Positions 22,101 through 32,900 of a stretch of 64,000 bases of DNA are shown here, piece after piece. The first letter of the stretch is position 1; the number at the start of each line of letters is the position of its first letter. The DNA comes from Plasmodium brasilianum (Eukaryota; Apicomplexa; Aconoidasida; Haemosporida; Plasmodiidae): contig NC_090114.1 in assembly GCF_023973825.1 (NCBI RefSeq), positions 434,001 to 498,000 of the forward strand, given 5' to 3'. The notes beneath the pieces are model-generated. The model was given only the letters and a program-made list of their open reading frames with translations, searched no databases and had not been told where the DNA came from. A program made the translations under genes and the position numbers.

Positions 22101-22762
22101 CTGTTCTTTAAAAAATTTATTATTTCAATATTTACTTTATTTTCAATATTTACATGTTTATAATCATCAAATAAGGTATAGGGTTTTATCTGTGTGCAGT
22201 TGTCCTTATAAAAAATGTCAATTTTAATAACATCGTTTATATTTAATTTTTTTTTTATTAACGAATTTATTTCGTGAAATAGGTGGTTCTTATCGATGAT
22301 TATCTTTTTCTCTTCATCTTCATCTTTACTTTCATCTTCTTCTTTGTAATTATGATTGTGTTTGTGTCTGTGTCTGTGTTTGTGTTCGCGATCATGCTTC
22401 TCATAATTTTGCACTATATCGTTCTTTTCTGGTTTTTCATATCTGTCATCTTTTTGCTTTTTTATAAACATGTTGTCATCTTCTTTATTTTTCTTTTTCT
22501 TTATTCGAGGAGGAGATGATAAACCGAAAATTGAATCTGTATCTTCTTCACCGTCTTCCGCATTATTTTGACCTTTATATATTTCTCTATCTTTTTTACC
22601 CTCGTCTATATTTTCATCATGCCTTATATCATTAAAATTATTCTCATTTAGTATCATCATATTCTCACTATCGTTATTTTTATTTAAACTGCTGTTATAT
22701 TCATTTCCACATTTTTCTGTATAAAATAATTCTTTCTCTTCCTTACAATTCTCAGGGTTCAT
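19153..22762 (-). CDS. mRNA cap guanine-N7 methyltransferase (two exons, one homopolymer frameshift)
   Basis: It methylates the guanine of the GpppN cap using S-adenosylmethionine, in the nucleus. The SAM-binding motif ILDLACGHGQDMLKY (about residue 800) is followed by VGLDISKKEIE and FDIISINLALHYVIY; exon 2 adds GIKYYFYLYDTIDANEFVIP, matching the cap-methyltransferase pattern of the Abd1 family. Exon 1 is 22762-19934, the intron 19933-19707 (GTTAGT...GCAG), and exon 2 19706-19153; the junction codon is GAC. Inside exon 1 a 22-A tract (21523-21544 on the plus strand) shifts the frame by one: the first frame ends soon after it, and the second has no ATG near its beginning (a TTG at 21506). Adding one A gives 1,127 residues exactly. 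The first 650 or so residues are charged, low-complexity Lys/Glu/Asp sequence of unknown role, with three CKADNV repeats near 20690-20750. Confidence 0.8.
21523..21544 (-). other. Poly(A) tract with an apparent one-base frameshift in the cap methyltransferase gene
   Basis: Twenty-two consecutive T on the plus strand (A in the coding strand). The reading frame changes here from an upstream Lys run ending in MLIRTSC... and a stop, to a downstream frame NVDKDKLYIEKLKK. One extra A joins both. Confidence 0.8.
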
Positions 22763-22861
22763 ATTTATTTACGCTGTTAGCTTTCTTTATTCACAACTTC
22801 ACATCTTCATCAGTAATTCGTCAACCTTTACAAGTACACGTACATGAATTTGGATATGTAT

Positions 22862-22929
<68 letters not shown>

Positions 22930-24993
22930 TCTATCTATTTATCTATTTATCTATTTATCTATTTATTTACTTATTTATGTACATATATTTACATACATAT
23001 AATTATGCTTAAATATGTTCATAATATTTACACGTTATACATATACATGCATTCATACATACATAAGTCTTTTTTTTTAAGCAGTTATTTTTTCAAAAAA
23101 GAAATATTTATGTATAATTATTTTTTACACTCCTTGTGCTCTTTATCTTTTTTTTTTTTTTTTTTTTTCCGCCTTGTAATTCTTCTATGGAAAAAAAATA
23201 CATCGTGCAGTTAATTCCAATTCATTCTATTCTTCTCAAAAAAGTTTAACTTCTAGTTATATAGAATTCTTTTTATTTTAATAAATTCAGAAAAGAAAAA
23301 AAAAATTAAAAAATTAGAAAAATCGTTCTTACAAATAAAAAAAAAAAAAAAAAACAGAAAAAAAAGAAAAAAAGAAATTTCTTCAAGTGAGACATATCTG
23401 TATTTTAAAAAAAAACAAGAGAAAAATTAATGCACATAACGATGCTCTAAACATTTTTTCATGTGCATAAAAATAAATATAAGGTACATTATTAATTATA
23501 CCTATTTATATGCATACAATATTTATATTAGTACATTATAAATGTAAACTTACCTAACGCACAGAACACATTTTACCCTTCATGTATTTTCTCGCAAACA
23601 TAACATTTTAACGTTTTTAAATATGTAAAAAATATGTAAGGGGAATAAAATACTAATACTTATTACTTCAATTTATATATTGTTTCTCGGCAATATGAAG
23701 AACTAAAGCCGTTCTTAAACTTTTTAAAATAATGCGTTATGGTATATATTTATATATATTTGTAGAGAAAAGAACGTATAAGCAGCTTAATTAGGTGTTT
23801 ACATGTATTTATATATTCCACGAATAATCATCGTAGAATTTAAAAAAAAAAAAAAAAAAAAATGGAATTATTGAAACTGTAAATGAAGTGTAATCAAATA
23901 GTTATTTCTTTTTGGAAAAGGAAATTTTCTTTTTCCTCATTTTTTGCCAAAATAAAAGCACATATATAATTTTATTAACGCATGCACTCTTAAGAACATA
24001 TATATATTTACATGTATATATGTACGAGAAATTAGAACAGTTCAAGCTAAACCGTTAACTCCCTCTGTTCAAAAAATATTGTGAAAACATTATTTATTTT
24101 ATTAATAAAAAAGAGAGAGGAAGGAACTAATTAGTAGTAAATTAAATTAAGCTAATATTTCCAAAACGCTAAGTTATTAAAATGCTGCTAAACAATTAGA
24201 AATAACAAAAAAATAGCATAATTGTATAAAAATGTTTTTTTTTAATTTTTATTATTTTAAATGGAATTTGAAAAAAAATATTTTAAAATTAGTTGTAAAT
24301 ATTACATTGGAACATTCTGAAAAAACTAATTTGATTTGTATATATTTCTAAAAATTTTTTTTTTTTTTTTTCATGTGTACATATTTTTTGGTTTGTTTTA
24401 TAGTATATTTTTTGATGTATTTTGTAGCATATTTTCTGGTTTATTTTATTGCTTATTTATGCATACATTTTGTTTTTTATTTTATTCTTGTCTTTTACAT
24501 AGTGTTTAATTCAAAATTAGTTGTAAATTAATAAAAAGGATATAAAGTTAAAGGAAATTATATTTTTCGTATTTTTTTTATTTTTTTTTTTTTTTTTATA
24601 AAACTCCTAAGTTTTTATTTTTCTTGTTCGACTATAAGTAAGCACCAATAATGTAAGCCTCGTACATACACTGAAGCATACATTAGCATAACCTAGTAAA
24701 TAGCAATTTGTAATATCTTTATAATATTACATAAACGTATAATAATTGTTACTACGCAAATTTTGCATTTAACCAAATTTATAGTATAATAGTAGACCAC
24801 GTAGTAGTAACACGATATGTAATGGTAACCACCACGCAACAGTAACTCACCGACTAATAGTAGCACACCGCTTATCAGTAACCCTCTATATCCTTAATGA
24901 ATGATATCCAAGTGATCTTACAACTGAAACGTACATAAATGGTATATCAAAATTCAGTTGAATCGCTTAAAAAGGTATGTTCAGAAAAATAAA
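22763..24993. other. Divergent promoter region
   Basis: Head-to-head spacer of 2.2 kb between the cap methyltransferase and the next plus-strand gene. It contains TA tracts (22860-22900), the tetranucleotide array listed separately, and poly(T) or poly(A) runs (23149-23168, 23338-23354, 23842-23861, 24356-24371). A piece near 23554-23601 on the minus strand ends in TTAG|GTAAGT but has an in-frame TAG, so it may be a 5' UTR exon. No coding gene is seen. Confidence 0.6.
22895..22980. repeat. TTTA/TCTA tetranucleotide microsatellite
   Basis: About 20 copies of a 4-bp unit (TTTA, mixed with TCTA) follow a TA dinucleotide run. A slippage-prone array in the divergent spacer. Confidence 0.9.
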
Positions 24994-27900
24994 ATGAGTT
25001 GTAGTGACACAGTTGAGCTACATAGAAGTAAGGGAATACATAATTACAACTTGAATATATGGAATTGTAAGCAGAGAAAACAGTGGAACACATATAAAAC
25101 CAGTGAAGACAAAGATGATATTTGCTTAAAGAATGAGTATGAAAGAAAAAGGGGTAGTAATGATGAATGCGAAAGTTACAACCATATTAAAATGAATGTT
25201 CGATCCCCTTCATTTAGTTGTAACAACTTAATAAACGGAAGTGATGTAGCCAAAAGAAACGGTAATTTTCAGAACTCATACGTCAATGTGTTATACTTTA
25301 AAAAATTAAAATTAAATAAAAGATTGTTTGAAAAATTAAAAAATAAGAATATAGTTATATATTTAAAATATAAAGAAAGTACATGTACAAGCAAAAATAT
25401 AGAAATTCGAAATGCAGAAATAAATAATTTATATTTATGTTTTTTAATTACTGAACCTTTTATTGAAGATGAGAAGAAAATTATTAAAATTTATATAAAA
25501 TATTTTAAAGATCATAAGTATAAAATATTATCCTTCGGATTCGTAGAATTAAATTTTTTTGACTTTACTGAAAATTTTTATAGAAAAAAAAGTTATATGT
25601 TATGTTATGATAAAAATAATAATAAATATGTTTTTGGTTATTTTATATTAATTTTAGCAAACCAAATAAAATGGACTATATGTGATAATAGGATTTCTTA
25701 TGAATATATAAAGAAGTCTTATTTTGTTTCTAATAGGAACTGTTATGATCATCAGATTTTTTATATTTGTAAAAAAATTGAAAAAAATTTATTGCAATTA
25801 TGTGATAGCAATGTGGGTAATAAGTCCAAGCTATTCCAAAACAGAGCCTTACTAAAACATTTCGGCGTCACGCAGAGTTGTCCGGGCACCTTTAGTTTGA
25901 GGAAGTCCAATAGGGAGCATCATGATGACGAAATTGCACACATGGGGAGAAGTGGACATATAGGGAAAAGCGAATATAGAGGAAAAAATGAAGATGGGAT
26001 AAGAAATGAAGATGGGATAAGAAATGAAGATGGGATAAGAAATGAAGATGGGATAAGAAATGAAGATGGGATAAGAAATGAAGGTAGGGTAATAAGTGAA
26101 GGTAGGGTAATAAGTGAAGGTAGGGTAATAAGTGAAGGTAGGGTAATAAGTGAAGGTAGGGTAATAAGTGAAGGTAGGGTAAATAATGCAGTTAGGGTGA
26201 TAAACGAATATAAAATTAGGAGTGAAGATTGGATAAGTGGGAAAGATGAAGGAAGGGATCAAAAGAGTGAAATGAGGCAAGGAGTAGAGGATGAAGACAC
26301 AAAACACGATAACGAACGAAATGAACTACTCGCGATTAGTGAAAATTGCGAAAGTAAACAAATCTATCAAAACTATTTCAAAGAGAAAAGTTCATTAATT
26401 CATTTGGGGGATATAAAAAAAGCTACCGTCTCCATGAGTGAACAACGTATGAGAACTGTAACTCATAACGACAACAGAAGAGAGGATATCATTAGAAAGA
26501 GTTATTCTGAAAAGTATTCAAACGAGAAGAATAGAGACAGCATTCACATAGAAAAATATAACATTTCAACTAAATATGATAGTTTAAAAAATAAAGATAA
26601 TATGCACTTCTTATCCCATTTAAAAGTACATGACTTTCCAACCATTGACTTGGAAAATTTGTCAGAGCAGCATTCCCCCAGACGTTTTGAAAGTAATCAA
26701 AACAGTGGCAATAACGATAGAAATAACAGTGCAAATATCTGTGGAAATAGCTGTGGAAGTAACAGCGGAAGTAACAGCGGAAGTAACAGCGGAAGTAACA
26801 GGAGTAACATCAATAACGATAATAGTAATAACAACGGAAACAATAATAGTAATAACAACGGAAACAATAATAGTAATAACAACGGAAACAATAATAGTAA
26901 TAACAGCGGAAACAATAATAGTAATAACAGCGGAAACAATAATAGTAGTAACAACAGTAACGGTAGTAAAATAATCCCAAGAAATAGGAACGAAATGGGC
27001 AATAAGACGATGGATAACCATACTAGTATCACCTGCAACACGTGTAGTAAAAATGCAATTCCTTCGGACATATGCGAAATGAAAGATACTATTGTCACTA
27101 ATAGGGAAGTCTACAGAGGTGATAATAATGGGGAACATACGAAGAAAGATGAAGATGAGTATGTGGATGAGGAGGAAGCGGGTGTAAATGGGGAAGTAGC
27201 GGGTGCAGATGGGGAAGTAGCGGGTGTAAATGAGGAAGTAGCGGGTGTAAATGGGGAAGTAATGGGTGCAGATGGGGAAGTAGCTGGTGTAAATGGGGAA
27301 GTAACGGGTGTAAATGGGGAAGTAACGGGTGCAGATGAGGAAGTAGCGGGTGCAGATGGGGAAGACGCGGACGTGGATGAGGAAGAAGGAGATGTATATG
27401 GGAAAGACACGGATGAAGAAGACGCTGATGAGGAGATGAAGAACAACACACGGTATACTTCTCATATAGAAAACCCTTTTGATTTATTGCTATGCCAAAA
27501 ACTGAAATGTATACTCAATAAAGATATGGACAGTTTTATAGAGGAGATACAATTTATTCTTAATCATCTAAAAAAAAAGGTAATAAAAAAAAATGAATAT
27601 TTTATAGAGGAACTAAAAAATGGATATGCAAAAGATGTGTTCATAAAAAAAGATACTGTCGTTGAAAAGAATAACAAACAAAGTTGCTTGAAAAAAATCA
27701 ATAACAATGAAATAGATGAAGATCAAGCAAAAGATGACAAACAGAAAGAAGTGCAACAAAAGCAAGAACAATATTATAGCATAAAAAGTGATATTATCAA
27801 GATTTTGGAAAATTGTGTGAACACTACTTCCCTCTACATTAAGTGTGTTTTGAAAGACAAAAATGTAAGCTGTCATGAAAAGGATATTTTCTCTTCATAT

Positions 27901-28356
27901 GATGATATCATTTGTAACATAAAAAAAGCATTGTATGCATATATGCAACAAAATAAGACATCATCTGGAGCATATTTAGAAGAGATGCATATTAAATCTT
28001 TAAACGGATCACAGGAAAAGTTGATAAATGTAGTCAAAAAGAAAAATGGTAATTCTGTAAAAAAGAAAAGCAAAAATGGGCAAACAAAAATATCTGATGG
28101 GAAAGATCTTCTTAGGGATATAACACCCATACATTTATATCAATGTAGACATTTAAATTCTTATATTAGTAGTAATGATGAGGTTTCATCATCAGCATTT
28201 TCCGACTATAATAACTCACCAAAAAAAAAAATAAAAAAAAAAGGTAGTGAACAACATCAAGTTTTTAACTATATCAATAAAAACATATCTTCTGCTTTAC
28301 AATACTACGAAAATAAGTGGAAGCACAAATTGTCGGGACCAAAAAAATATTTCTAA
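24994..28356 (+). CDS. Large repeat-rich protein of unknown function, possible N-terminal C2-like domain
   Basis: Single exon of about 1,120 residues. The frame opens upstream at a TTG (24958); the first ATG in frame is 24994 (MSCSDTVELHRSKGIHN). Residues ~95-240 are the most regular part, with alternating hydrophobic strands (VNVLYFKKLKLNKRLF; YKILSFGFVELNFFDF; YVFGYFILILANQI). That pattern resembles the NT-C2 lipid-binding domains of EHBP1/EEIG1-type proteins, but this is inference from pattern only. The middle third is repeats: about five GIRNED units, six RVISEG units, Asn/Gly/Ser repeats, then about nine AGVNGEV-like heptads. The C-terminal ~350 residues are charged and probably helical (CQKLKCILNKDMDSFIEEI), ending KWKHKLSGPKKYF. 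I do not recognise the family. Long antisense ORFs here come from the repeats. Confidence 0.75.
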   Translation: MSCSDTVELHRSKGIHNYNLNIWNCKQRKQWNTYKTSEDKDDICLKNEYERKRGSNDECESYNHIKMNVRSPSFSCNNLINGSDVAKRNGNFQNSYVNVLYFKKLKLNKRLFEKLKNKNIVIYLKYKESTCTSKNIEIRNAEINNLYLCFLITEPFIEDEKKIIKIYIKYFKDHKYKILSFGFVELNFFDFTENFYRKKSYMLCYDKNNNKYVFGYFILILANQIKWTICDNRISYEYIKKSYFVSNRNCYDHQIFYICKKIEKNLLQLCDSNVGNKSKLFQNRALLKHFGVTQSCPGTFSLRKSNREHHDDEIAHMGRSGHIGKSEYRGKNEDGIRNEDGIRNEDGIRNEDGIRNEDGIRNEGRVISEGRVISEGRVISEGRVISEGRVISEGRVNNAVRVINEYKIRSEDWISGKDEGRDQKSEMRQGVEDEDTKHDNERNELLAISENCESKQIYQNYFKEKSSLIHLGDIKKATVSMSEQRMRTVTHNDNRREDIIRKSYSEKYSNEKNRDSIHIEKYNISTKYDSLKNKDNMHFLSHLKVHDFPTIDLENLSEQHSPRRFESNQNSGNNDRNNSANICGNSCGSNSGSNSGSNSGSNRSNINNDNSNNNGNNNSNNNGNNNSNNNGNNNSNNSGNNNSNNSGNNNSSNNSNGSKIIPRNRNEMGNKTMDNHTSITCNTCSKNAIPSDICEMKDTIVTNREVYRGDNNGEHTKKDEDEYVDEEEAGVNGEVAGADGEVAGVNEEVAGVNGEVMGADGEVAGVNGEVTGVNGEVTGADEEVAGADGEDADVDEEEGDVYGKDTDEEDADEEMKNNTRYTSHIENPFDLLLCQKLKCILNKDMDSFIEEIQFILNHLKKKVIKKNEYFIEELKNGYAKDVFIKKDTVVEKNNKQSCLKKINNNEIDEDQAKDDKQKEVQQKQEQYYSIKSDIIKILENCVNTTSLYIKCVLKDKNVSCHEKDIFSSYDDIICNIKKALYAYMQQNKTSSGAYLEEMHIKSLNGSQEKLINVVKKKNGNSVKKKSKNGQTKISDGKDLLRDITPIHLYQCRHLNSYISSNDEVSSSAFSDYNNSPKKKIKKKGSEQHQVFNYINKNISSALQYYENKWKHKLSGPKKYF
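25985..26190 (+). repeat. Two adjacent 18-bp tandem arrays (hexapeptide repeats)
   Basis: About five copies of an 18-bp unit encoding NEDGIR run directly into about six copies of a related unit encoding EGRVIS. The shared length and the GAA..GG core suggest one array evolved from the other. Confidence 0.95.
26757..26950 (+). repeat. Ser/Gly/Asn-coding tandem repeats
   Basis: Four AGTAACAGCGGA units (SNSG) are followed by about five copies of a 24-bp unit encoding NNNSNNNG or NNNSNNSG. Confidence 0.9.
27175..27375 (+). repeat. 21-bp tandem repeat encoding an acidic heptapeptide
   Basis: About nine copies encode variants of AGVNGEV / AGADGEV. The unit is unusually G-rich for this genome (GGGGAAGTAGCGGGTG). 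Confidence 0.95.
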
Positions 28357-29977
28357 TCGGGCAATAAATATGCCAAAATAATTTATCAAAAAAAAAAAAA
28401 AAAGAAAAAAAAAAGAGAAATAGTCTCTTTTGCAGGATCATTATTTTGTTATCCTCCCATACATGTATCACATCCATGAATGATCTGTGAACATTTGTTT
28501 TAACAAAAAATTGTTGTCTTATTTTTTATATATTTAATTACTTATTTATGTATTTATTTGCTTACTGCTTATATGATATGTGCTTATATGCTTATAGCTT
28601 ATTTGATTCGTGCTTATTTACTTATTGCTTATTTGATGAGTACTAATTTGCTTCTTTATTTTATTATTTTATCCTTTTTTTTTTTTTTGTGATTTTTCAT
28701 GCATTGCATTTTCACCGATCAACAAAAACTTTTTGTTTTTTTTCGTAAAATTCGGCAAAAAAAAAAAAATGTTACGCTCTTGAGTATTTATTATATACGT
28801 ATGTATATATATATATATATATATATGTATATGTATATTCATACACCCGCGCATTCGCATACGCCAACGTGTTTGCTCTAAAACAGCATTGATACCATTT
28901 CTTAGTTCTGTGGTTATTTTAATAATTATTATTGAAAATAATTTCCTAAAATTAAAAAAAAAAAAAAACAGCTTCGAAACTATATAAAAGATATATAAGC
29001 TTATGTAAGGTACACATTTCTTGCCGCAACCCCCCTTAAAGCAATTATATTGACAGTTTCGCTTGCTCTCTTTCGTATTATTTACATACAAACATTCGTA
29101 ATATGTACATATTTATATACTCGTATGATTGTATATATTCTAAGATTCATTTTATAAATCCTAATTTCCAGTCTTCCTTTTCTTATTAGTATTACCCCAA
29201 CTAAACTGTTGCCCTCAGAATAATGTTTGAACAACGATTCATGCAGTGATTTTAGTAAAAGTAAAAATATGCATTTTATTTATTTTTTCCCTGTTAATAT
29301 ACTAAAAAATATGAGAAACATTTTTTTCTTTTTTTTTTTTTTTTTTGAACAATCTCAAATGTTTAAATAGCGACTTGCTTAATGAACATTCATTTTATGT
29401 AGAATAAATTTTCATGCACTTGTTATTTGTTGCATACATACATACAAGCCCGCCTGTTAAGACTTAATTGGGAGTAATTAAATATTTCTCTCTTGCCTAA
29501 ACATACTTAGTTTACATTTGCCCACGATTTTATTTCAGGAAATAATAAAAACAACTAACCTTTTCCTTTTTTTAAGAAGCTCCTTTTCTTTAATTTGTAT
29601 TATTATAACTTTTTTTTAACTTCATATTTTAGAATTCATTTCATTATGACCAATTCGTGATAAGTATAATGTTTTTGGAGAGTTTTTTCATAGCTGTCAT
29701 ATGTGAGGGTTAGATATCCATTTCGTTAGCCTACTTATATATCAGGTTCATAATTACACCTACATAGAGATAATGTACGTGCGTATGTAGGCATATATGC
29801 TCCAATTCTTTTACCTCGTCCCTCTTCGCTTCGATTGTTTGTTGATTTCATCATTTTGAGATATTTTAACTGTTTTTTCCCTTTTTTCTATTTTTTCGCC
29901 CCTATCTCTTTTTTCTCTTTTCCGTTGATGTATGCATTTTCTTTTAATCTGTGTTATTCACTCTTATCATTCGAATA
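28357..29977. other. Spacer between two plus-strand genes, with one doubtful minus-strand ORF
   Basis: AT-rich, with a (TA)n tract at 28804-28826 and poly(T) or poly(A) runs. At 28669-29091 the minus strand has an ATG-led 140-codon ORF whose first 26 codons (NNTKESKRNCQYNCFKGGCG) and a later stretch (KITTELRNGINAVLEQTRW) look protein-like, but it reads through poly(T) and TA repeats. Splicing out the TA-rich parts does not give matching phases, so I do not call a gene. Confidence 0.5.
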
Positions 29978-32900
29978 ATGTTTTTTAAGGATGTTACGAA
30001 AAGGTTGTGTGTAATTAACAGGTTAATTAAAGCGAAAGGCATAAAAACATCTAGCAAATTGCATAGTGAATACTTTATTTTTAATTTTGAAAATGTCGAA
30101 AATTTAAAAAAATTAAAAGAGACTAATGTAGAGTCTTCGCCACATATAGAAGCAAAACAAATAAAAAGAAACGAATATTTTGAAAAAAGTTTGGATAAAA
30201 ATAAATTAAAAAAAACAAGAAAAGTGTTATCAATAATATTTAAGAAATTAAAAATTTATGAAAAAACAACTTTGAACAAGTCTTTTTTTATACTTTATAA
30301 AAATATTGATTACCTGTCCATAGCTGAAGTTATTAGCATTTTGTACTTGGCTGTAAAAAATAAAATATATCATAAATTGAACGAACAGAAAAGAAAAGAT
30401 GAAGACAATCATTTATTTAATACAAGTAACAGTATAGCAAATAAGAATTTAAATAATGACAACTATGAAGATATCTCGGATCACATTGGAATTTACACGA
30501 ATGAATTAAAGGAAGAAAATGTAAATTACATGGCGGAAGAAAAAGGTTTTAAATATTACAATGACAGCAACTTGAAAAAAGGGGCACCCTCATTATTCAC
30601 TACTAAGTGTGTGCATAAGGACGATACAAATTGCAGTGAAACTGTATCGAGAAATAGCTTTTCTGGTGTTACAAATAAGGACCATACCGTTATGAACTAC
30701 ACCAATTATGGTGAATACAAAGAGAAAGCGGCGGAAGAAGGAATAGAAGCACAGGAAATGGACGATGAAGAAGGGATGGAATCAGAAATAACAGAAACAG
30801 CGGAAGAGGAGCTGAGCACTAGGAGATGTTCACACGTGCACAACTATACACATATTAAGCAAAGGGAAGTGGACTACGTGCGTAAGTTGCTGATCAGGCT
30901 AATGAACACGTTGAAGAGAAGCAGAAGTAACACGAATCTCTTGCTATGGGACTTTTACAAATTATCGTATTGCCTAAGTTATTATAAAATGAATGATAGT
31001 ACTAATTTTATATCTCTATATTTGTGTTCATTTTTAAAAAGAGAAATTGACAACATACATGAAAATACTAACAAATGTGAGATAAGGAATTCTGCAGGAT
31101 TGGACATGCTTCTACATTTACTAGTGATACAAAAGAAGAATTTAAAATGTTATTTTTTTAATGTGCTGTATGACTACTTATTTTCCGTATTAAAAAATGG
31201 TTTGTTTAGTTTATCATGTAAGAATATTTGTTTATTATTACATGTAAATAATTTTGAAATAAATAAATATGATAATTTTTTTTTTTTACTTATCAACAAA
31301 ACAAAAGAAATGAAAAGACAAATAACATTAAAAGATGTAAACTACTTACTCTTTTATCAAATCAAAAATAACATAATACTTGACATACCCTCGCTTCACC
31401 ATATTTTAGTTGATAAGTGCATTACTAGTTATGGAGTTAATTCAGAGATTATACAAAATATAGGCTTGCTATCCCTGTTATTGTTACATTATGACTATTC
31501 AAAAAGGTATTCAAATGATACATATGAGAAATATGTACAAGTAATATATAATATGTATTCCTACTTAATGAAGAATATGAAAATATTTTTAGAAAATAGA
31601 AAAATGAATGAAGAAATTTTGAATATACATTTTTTAACTTCCTTTTCCTTAGCTTTATCCCTTATTCGGAACAATCTTTACCTTAATACACAATTTTATT
31701 TATTTCTTTTTTATCTTATAAATAATTACATACCCCCTTCAAACAGTAGTGATTATATAATCTTGCTAAATTTTTTATATTTTTGCAATTTTAAAAACGA
31801 GTTGTACTATAAGAGAGATCCTCTATATACTGAAGGAAGCACATCCGTGTACATACGCAATAACAACAGTGGTATTGACACTCGGAGATATATTTTATTC
31901 AACTGCATTCAGTTGTCTCATTATATTTGTGAAAATTTAAAAAGCATTTATTCTTATGAAGATACAAAAAACAGGCAATACTGTTTGTTAGGAAAGAGTA
32001 AAAGTAAAACAGTTAAAATTATAGAATCGATAAATAAGTGTGCAGGTACGAAGAATTCGGGCATCAGTTCAAATCAATTTCGTCCATATAATGACACAAC
32101 TTATACAAGTGCTAATATGATTTATCCATGTGGTGCAGAAGTGGCAGCAGAAGCAGACGTAGTAGCAGAAATAGAACCGCATACACAGGAGGACGAAACT
32201 TCTAGCCATAGCAACATACTAGCAAATGCCCTCGAAATAACACTAAACGCAGAAGGTATAAATAAACAAGTAGATGTCAAAAAAAATAAGAGTTATTACA
32301 TGAATGTTCTGGACTTACTAATATCACTGAAAAATAATAGTTCTGATAGGAACTTTTACATATATTTATTAAACCTATTTCATAACAATATATTTAAGTA
32401 CAACATACATATATTCGACCTAGATAAAATACTTTTTACATATAGTCTGTTAAACCTGAGAAAAGAGGATATTTCTCTAAATATTTTAGATCTATTAGAA
32501 AAAGTAAAAAAGAATATTATGTATAATAATAATCATTTTCTGGATGAAGAACGTTACCTTTTTGATTCCTTGTGTAGTATATTACTATCCGTTGCAGAAT
32601 TAAATTTATGTAAAGTAATTGATCTAGCAATATTTGAAAAAAAGATACTAGCAAATATAAATCATGTGAACGTAAGCTCCATACTCCTATTGTTACAATA
32701 TTATCTTTTGAGGGGGAACAACACATCTTTAAACATAAATATAATTACAACCCTTGTTCTCATTTATATCAAGAAAAAGTATATCATTTCGCAGCAAAAT
32801 ATAAACAAAGGTCTATTGTCTTTATTAGATGAAGATGAGTTAAAAGAAGATAAAAATTACCATTTTATGAAACTATATTTACAGGAAGGTGATATTCGTT

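Noticed and set aside
26662..27465. Long minus-strand ORFs (up to 267 codons) opposite the repeat-rich plus-strand gene
   Set aside because: They are antisense readings of the tandem arrays (units divisible by three), with repetitive hydrophobic or His/Pro products and no independent start context.
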